A stretch of DNA of 64,000 nt from MAG-121220-bin8 sp002700465 (GTDB taxonomy: Bacteria > Bacteroidota > Bacteroidia > Flavobacteriales > Flavobacteriaceae): NCBI GenBank assembly GCA_943789295.1, contig CALSTO010000001.1:682001-746000 (forward strand), in the 5' to 3' direction. The translations under genes and the position numbers were made by a program. Positions 61,986-64,000 of this stretch are shown piece by piece (within the stretch, counting starts at the first letter, position 1; each line of letters begins with the position of its first letter). The notes beneath the pieces were generated by a model. The model had not been told where the DNA came from. It did not search any database and worked only from the letters and a program-made list of their open reading frames with translations.

Positions 61986-64000
61986 ATAAGCTCAGGATAA
62001 TTATTTGGATCATACTCATTCATTATACTGTAAGCTGTTTCAATAATATCATCTATTGATGGTTTTGAAAAGTAATCGCCATCAGTGCCATAAGCTGGTC
62101 TATGCGCTTTTGAAGTTAATGTTAACGGACTAGAATCTAAATATTGAAACCCATCACGTTCTTGAATAACCTTTTGTAAAATATATGAGGAAGCGCCACC
62201 AGGCAGGTCTTCATCTACGATTAATAATTTATTGGTTTTCTTTAAACTTTCAATAATTAAATTGGAATTATCAAATGGAATTAAACATTGAACATCAATA
62301 ATTTCACAACTAACCCCTAAATCTTCAAGTTCAATAGCTGCTTTTTCAACTAATCTAAGAGTAGAGCCATATGAAACTATAGTGATTTGATCACCGTTTT
62401 TAATTTTTTCAGACTCACCAATTAAAATTGTAAATTCAGATAAATTATCTGGTTGTTTTTCTTTTAAACGATATCCATTTAAAGATTCAATGATTACGGC
62501 TGGTTCTTGACATTTTAGCAAAGAATTATACATTCCGCTAGCCTGTACCATATTTCTAGGCACCAGTATGTTAATTCCTCTTAATGTAGACAATAGTGCA
62601 CCCATAGGAGAACCTGAATGCCATATTCCTTCTAATCTATGTCCTCTTGTTCTAATAATTAAAGGGGCGATTTGCCTACCAAAAGTTCTGTAATGAAGAG
62701 TAGCTAAATCATCGCTTAAGATTTGTAAAGCATACAATAAATAATCTAAATATTGAATTTCAGCAATTGGTCTAAAGCCTCTTAAAGCTAAGCCAATACC
62801 TTCTCCAATTATAGATGCTTCTCTTATTCCTCTATCAGAAACTCTTTCATCACCATGAATATCTTGTAATCCTTCTAAACCCTGGTTAACATCACCAATT
62901 TTTCCGGAATCTTCTCCAAAAATTATTAAATTATCATGTTTAGATAATAAACTGTCAAAATTATTTCTAATTATGATTCTACCATCTACTTTCTTTGATT
63001 CAGAATTGTAAATTGGTTCTATTTTTTTAACACTTTTATAGTTAGTGTCGTACTCATTGTAAAGTTTTGAGTTGTATATTTTCTTTTGTTTGTTTGAAAA
63101 ACTAATAATCCAGTTTTTAAGAGAATCTATCTCATTAGAATTTTCATTTATTAGAATACGTATAACTTTTCTTGCATTAGATAGTATATCTTTTTTATTT
63201 GGTTCCTTTATTTTCGAAAGTTCCGATTTAAATAAATTTAAATTATAATCCGTATGTTTTCTTGATAAAGTATCTAATAATTTAATGTAATCTTCTCTAG
63301 TTTTTAGAATTGGTGTTATATAAGTTTCCCATGCTTCTTTCTTAGAAATCCGAACATTATCCTTGCATTTAGACTCTATTGATATTAACTCCTCTTCATT
63401 TGAAATGCTATTATCAATAATCCATTGTCTCATTTTAACATTGCAATCATTAATTTTTTCCCATTCTAATCTTTCTTTTGATTTATATCTTTCGTGTGAA
63501 CCTGAGGATGAATGACCAATTGGTTGTGTTAATTCTTTTACATGAACTATTACAGGGACATGTTCAACCCTTGCTATATCACTAGCCTTTTGATAAGTAT
63601 TTATTAAGTCAGGATAGCTCCAGCCATTCACAGTTAGTATTTCAAAACCTTTTTTCAAAGAAGTTCTTTTGAAACCAGAGAGAGCTTCAGAAATATCTTC
63701 TTTGATAGTTTGATCTTTATTTTCTACCGAAATTCCATAATTATCATCCCAAATACTTATTACCATAGGAACTTGATGAACTCCCGCTGCATTTAAAACC
63801 TCAAAAAATACACCTTCACTAGTACTTGCGTTACCAATTGTTCCCCAAGCAATTTCATTTCCGTTATTAGTAAAGTTTTTAGAATTATTGAAATCTAAAT
63901 TCCTGTACAATTTAGAAGCTTGTGCTAGTCCAAGTAATCTTGGCATTTGAGAACCTGTACATGAAATATCAGAGCTAGAATTTTTAAGTTCAATGGATTT
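61982..64000 (-). CDS. 2-oxoacid dehydrogenase E1, alpha and beta parts fused (gene runs off the window)
   Basis: The frame is open to base 64000, so the N terminus is missing; about 672 residues are present. The first part is E1-alpha-like (GSQMPRLLGLAQASK, GNASTSEGVFFEVLNAAGVHQVP, DDNYGISVENK) and carries the thiamine-diphosphate site. After a linker, E1-beta follows (IIFGEDSGKIGDVNQGLEGLQ, RGIREASIIGEGIGLALRGFRPIAEIQY, SGSPMGALLS). It decarboxylates pyruvate or branched-chain 2-oxo acids in a lipoyl complex, with the LpdA above as E3. GNASTSEG has Asn where the Mg-binding Asp of GDG is usual. It may use products of the ilv pathway in reverse, but the substrate is not settled. Confidence 0.88.
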   Translation of the reverse strand, partial: KSIELKNSSSDISCTGSQMPRLLGLAQASKLYRNLDFNNSKNFTNNGNEIAWGTIGNASTSEGVFFEVLNAAGVHQVPMVISIWDDNYGISVENKDQTIKEDISEALSGFKRTSLKKGFEILTVNGWSYPDLINTYQKASDIARVEHVPVIVHVKELTQPIGHSSSGSHERYKSKERLEWEKINDCNVKMRQWIIDNSISNEEELISIESKCKDNVRISKKEAWETYITPILKTREDYIKLLDTLSRKHTDYNLNLFKSELSKIKEPNKKDILSNARKVIRILINENSNEIDSLKNWIISFSNKQKKIYNSKLYNEYDTNYKSVKKIEPIYNSESKKVDGRIIIRNNFDSLLSKHDNLIIFGEDSGKIGDVNQGLEGLQDIHGDERVSDRGIREASIIGEGIGLALRGFRPIAEIQYLDYLLYALQILSDDLATLHYRTFGRQIAPLIIRTRGHRLEGIWHSGSPMGALLSTLRGINILVPRNMVQASGMYNSLLKCQEPAVIIESLNGYRLKEKQPDNLSEFTILIGESEKIKNGDQITIVSYGSTLRLVEKAAIELEDLGVSCEIIDVQCLIPFDNSNLIIESLKKTNKLLIVDEDLPGGASSYILQKVIQERDGFQYLDSSPLTLTSKAHRPAYGTDGDYFSKPSIDDIIETAYSIMNEYDPNNYPELI

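Noticed and set aside
61982..64000. Frameshift or truncation of the E1 gene at its apparent ATG 63946
   Set aside because: The frame continues upstream with E1-like residues (ISCTGSQ) to the window edge, so the gene is only cut by the window.
1..64000. CRISPR arrays, insertion sequences, prophage or toxin-antitoxin genes
   Set aside because: No regularly spaced repeats, transposase or integrase motifs, or phage structural genes were seen on either strand.

Overview
The window reads as a gene-dense, AT-rich chromosome segment of a member of the Bacteroidota, most likely a marine Flavobacteriia-type organism. Five things support this: the order ftsK-lolA-lptG-ribB, -7 promoter boxes of the TAnnTTTG type instead of TATAAT, an arginine cluster built around an acyl-ornithine transcarbamylase, a bacillithiol-linked YtxJ, and a sulfatase gene next to a decayed surface lipoprotein. 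I could not compare with databases, so family names rest on motifs and gene order read by eye.

Layout. 1-1800: the edge of an accessory polysaccharide locus, with the end of a sulfatase gene, a small signal-peptide remnant, and a lipoprotein gene broken by three frameshifts. It abuts tRNA-Ser(UGA), which has its own promoter and terminator. 1995-9837: a TSUP exporter, then the minus-strand run nhaC, ftsK, lolA, lptG, ribB (envelope transport, chromosome segregation, riboflavin). 9923-11317: lipoamide dehydrogenase. 11314-19188: a compact eight-gene arginine operon (GNAT, argG, argC, argD, argF', argB, argE, argH) preceded by a GC-rich, foldable leader. 19395-26537: pabB, tilS, dsbD, then flavin reductase, nitroreductase and aldehyde dehydrogenase. 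26652-33661: an attenuator-like hairpin and the ilvD-ilvB-ilvN-ilvC-gapN operon. 33658-44879: housekeeping genes (dnaN, SAM hydrolase, phoH, purC, miaA, a fused nuclease, yggS, a Gfo/Idh oxidoreductase, smpB, ytxJ, glyA, glutaminyl cyclase) and an internally deleted pcm remnant. 44958-54393: SRP RNA, SDR, fructose-6-phosphate aldolase, a thioredoxin-fold lipoprotein, ABC-F, DUF2007, pheT, recG. 54474-64000: uvrD/pcrA, DEAD-box helicase, an OmpA lipoprotein, a glycosyltransferase, an HsdR_N-like nuclease-fold protein, holA, and a fused 2-oxoacid dehydrogenase E1 that runs off the window.

How the genes work together. The arginine operon encodes a linear acylated route from glutamate to arginine with no argJ; the leading GNAT protein is the natural candidate for the missing acylglutamate synthase. 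The ilv operon makes valine/isoleucine precursors and ends with an NADP-linked glyceraldehyde-3-phosphate dehydrogenase that could supply the NADPH used by IlvC. Streamlining is strong: every convergent gene pair overlaps at its stop codons, most by exactly 4 bases. Against this background the two broken genes (the lipoprotein and pcm) stand out. I found no CRISPR array, transposase, prophage or recognisable defence operon. The most promising undescribed elements are the arginine-operon leader RNA candidate, the Cys-tailed GNAT protein, and the orphan nuclease-fold protein beside holA.
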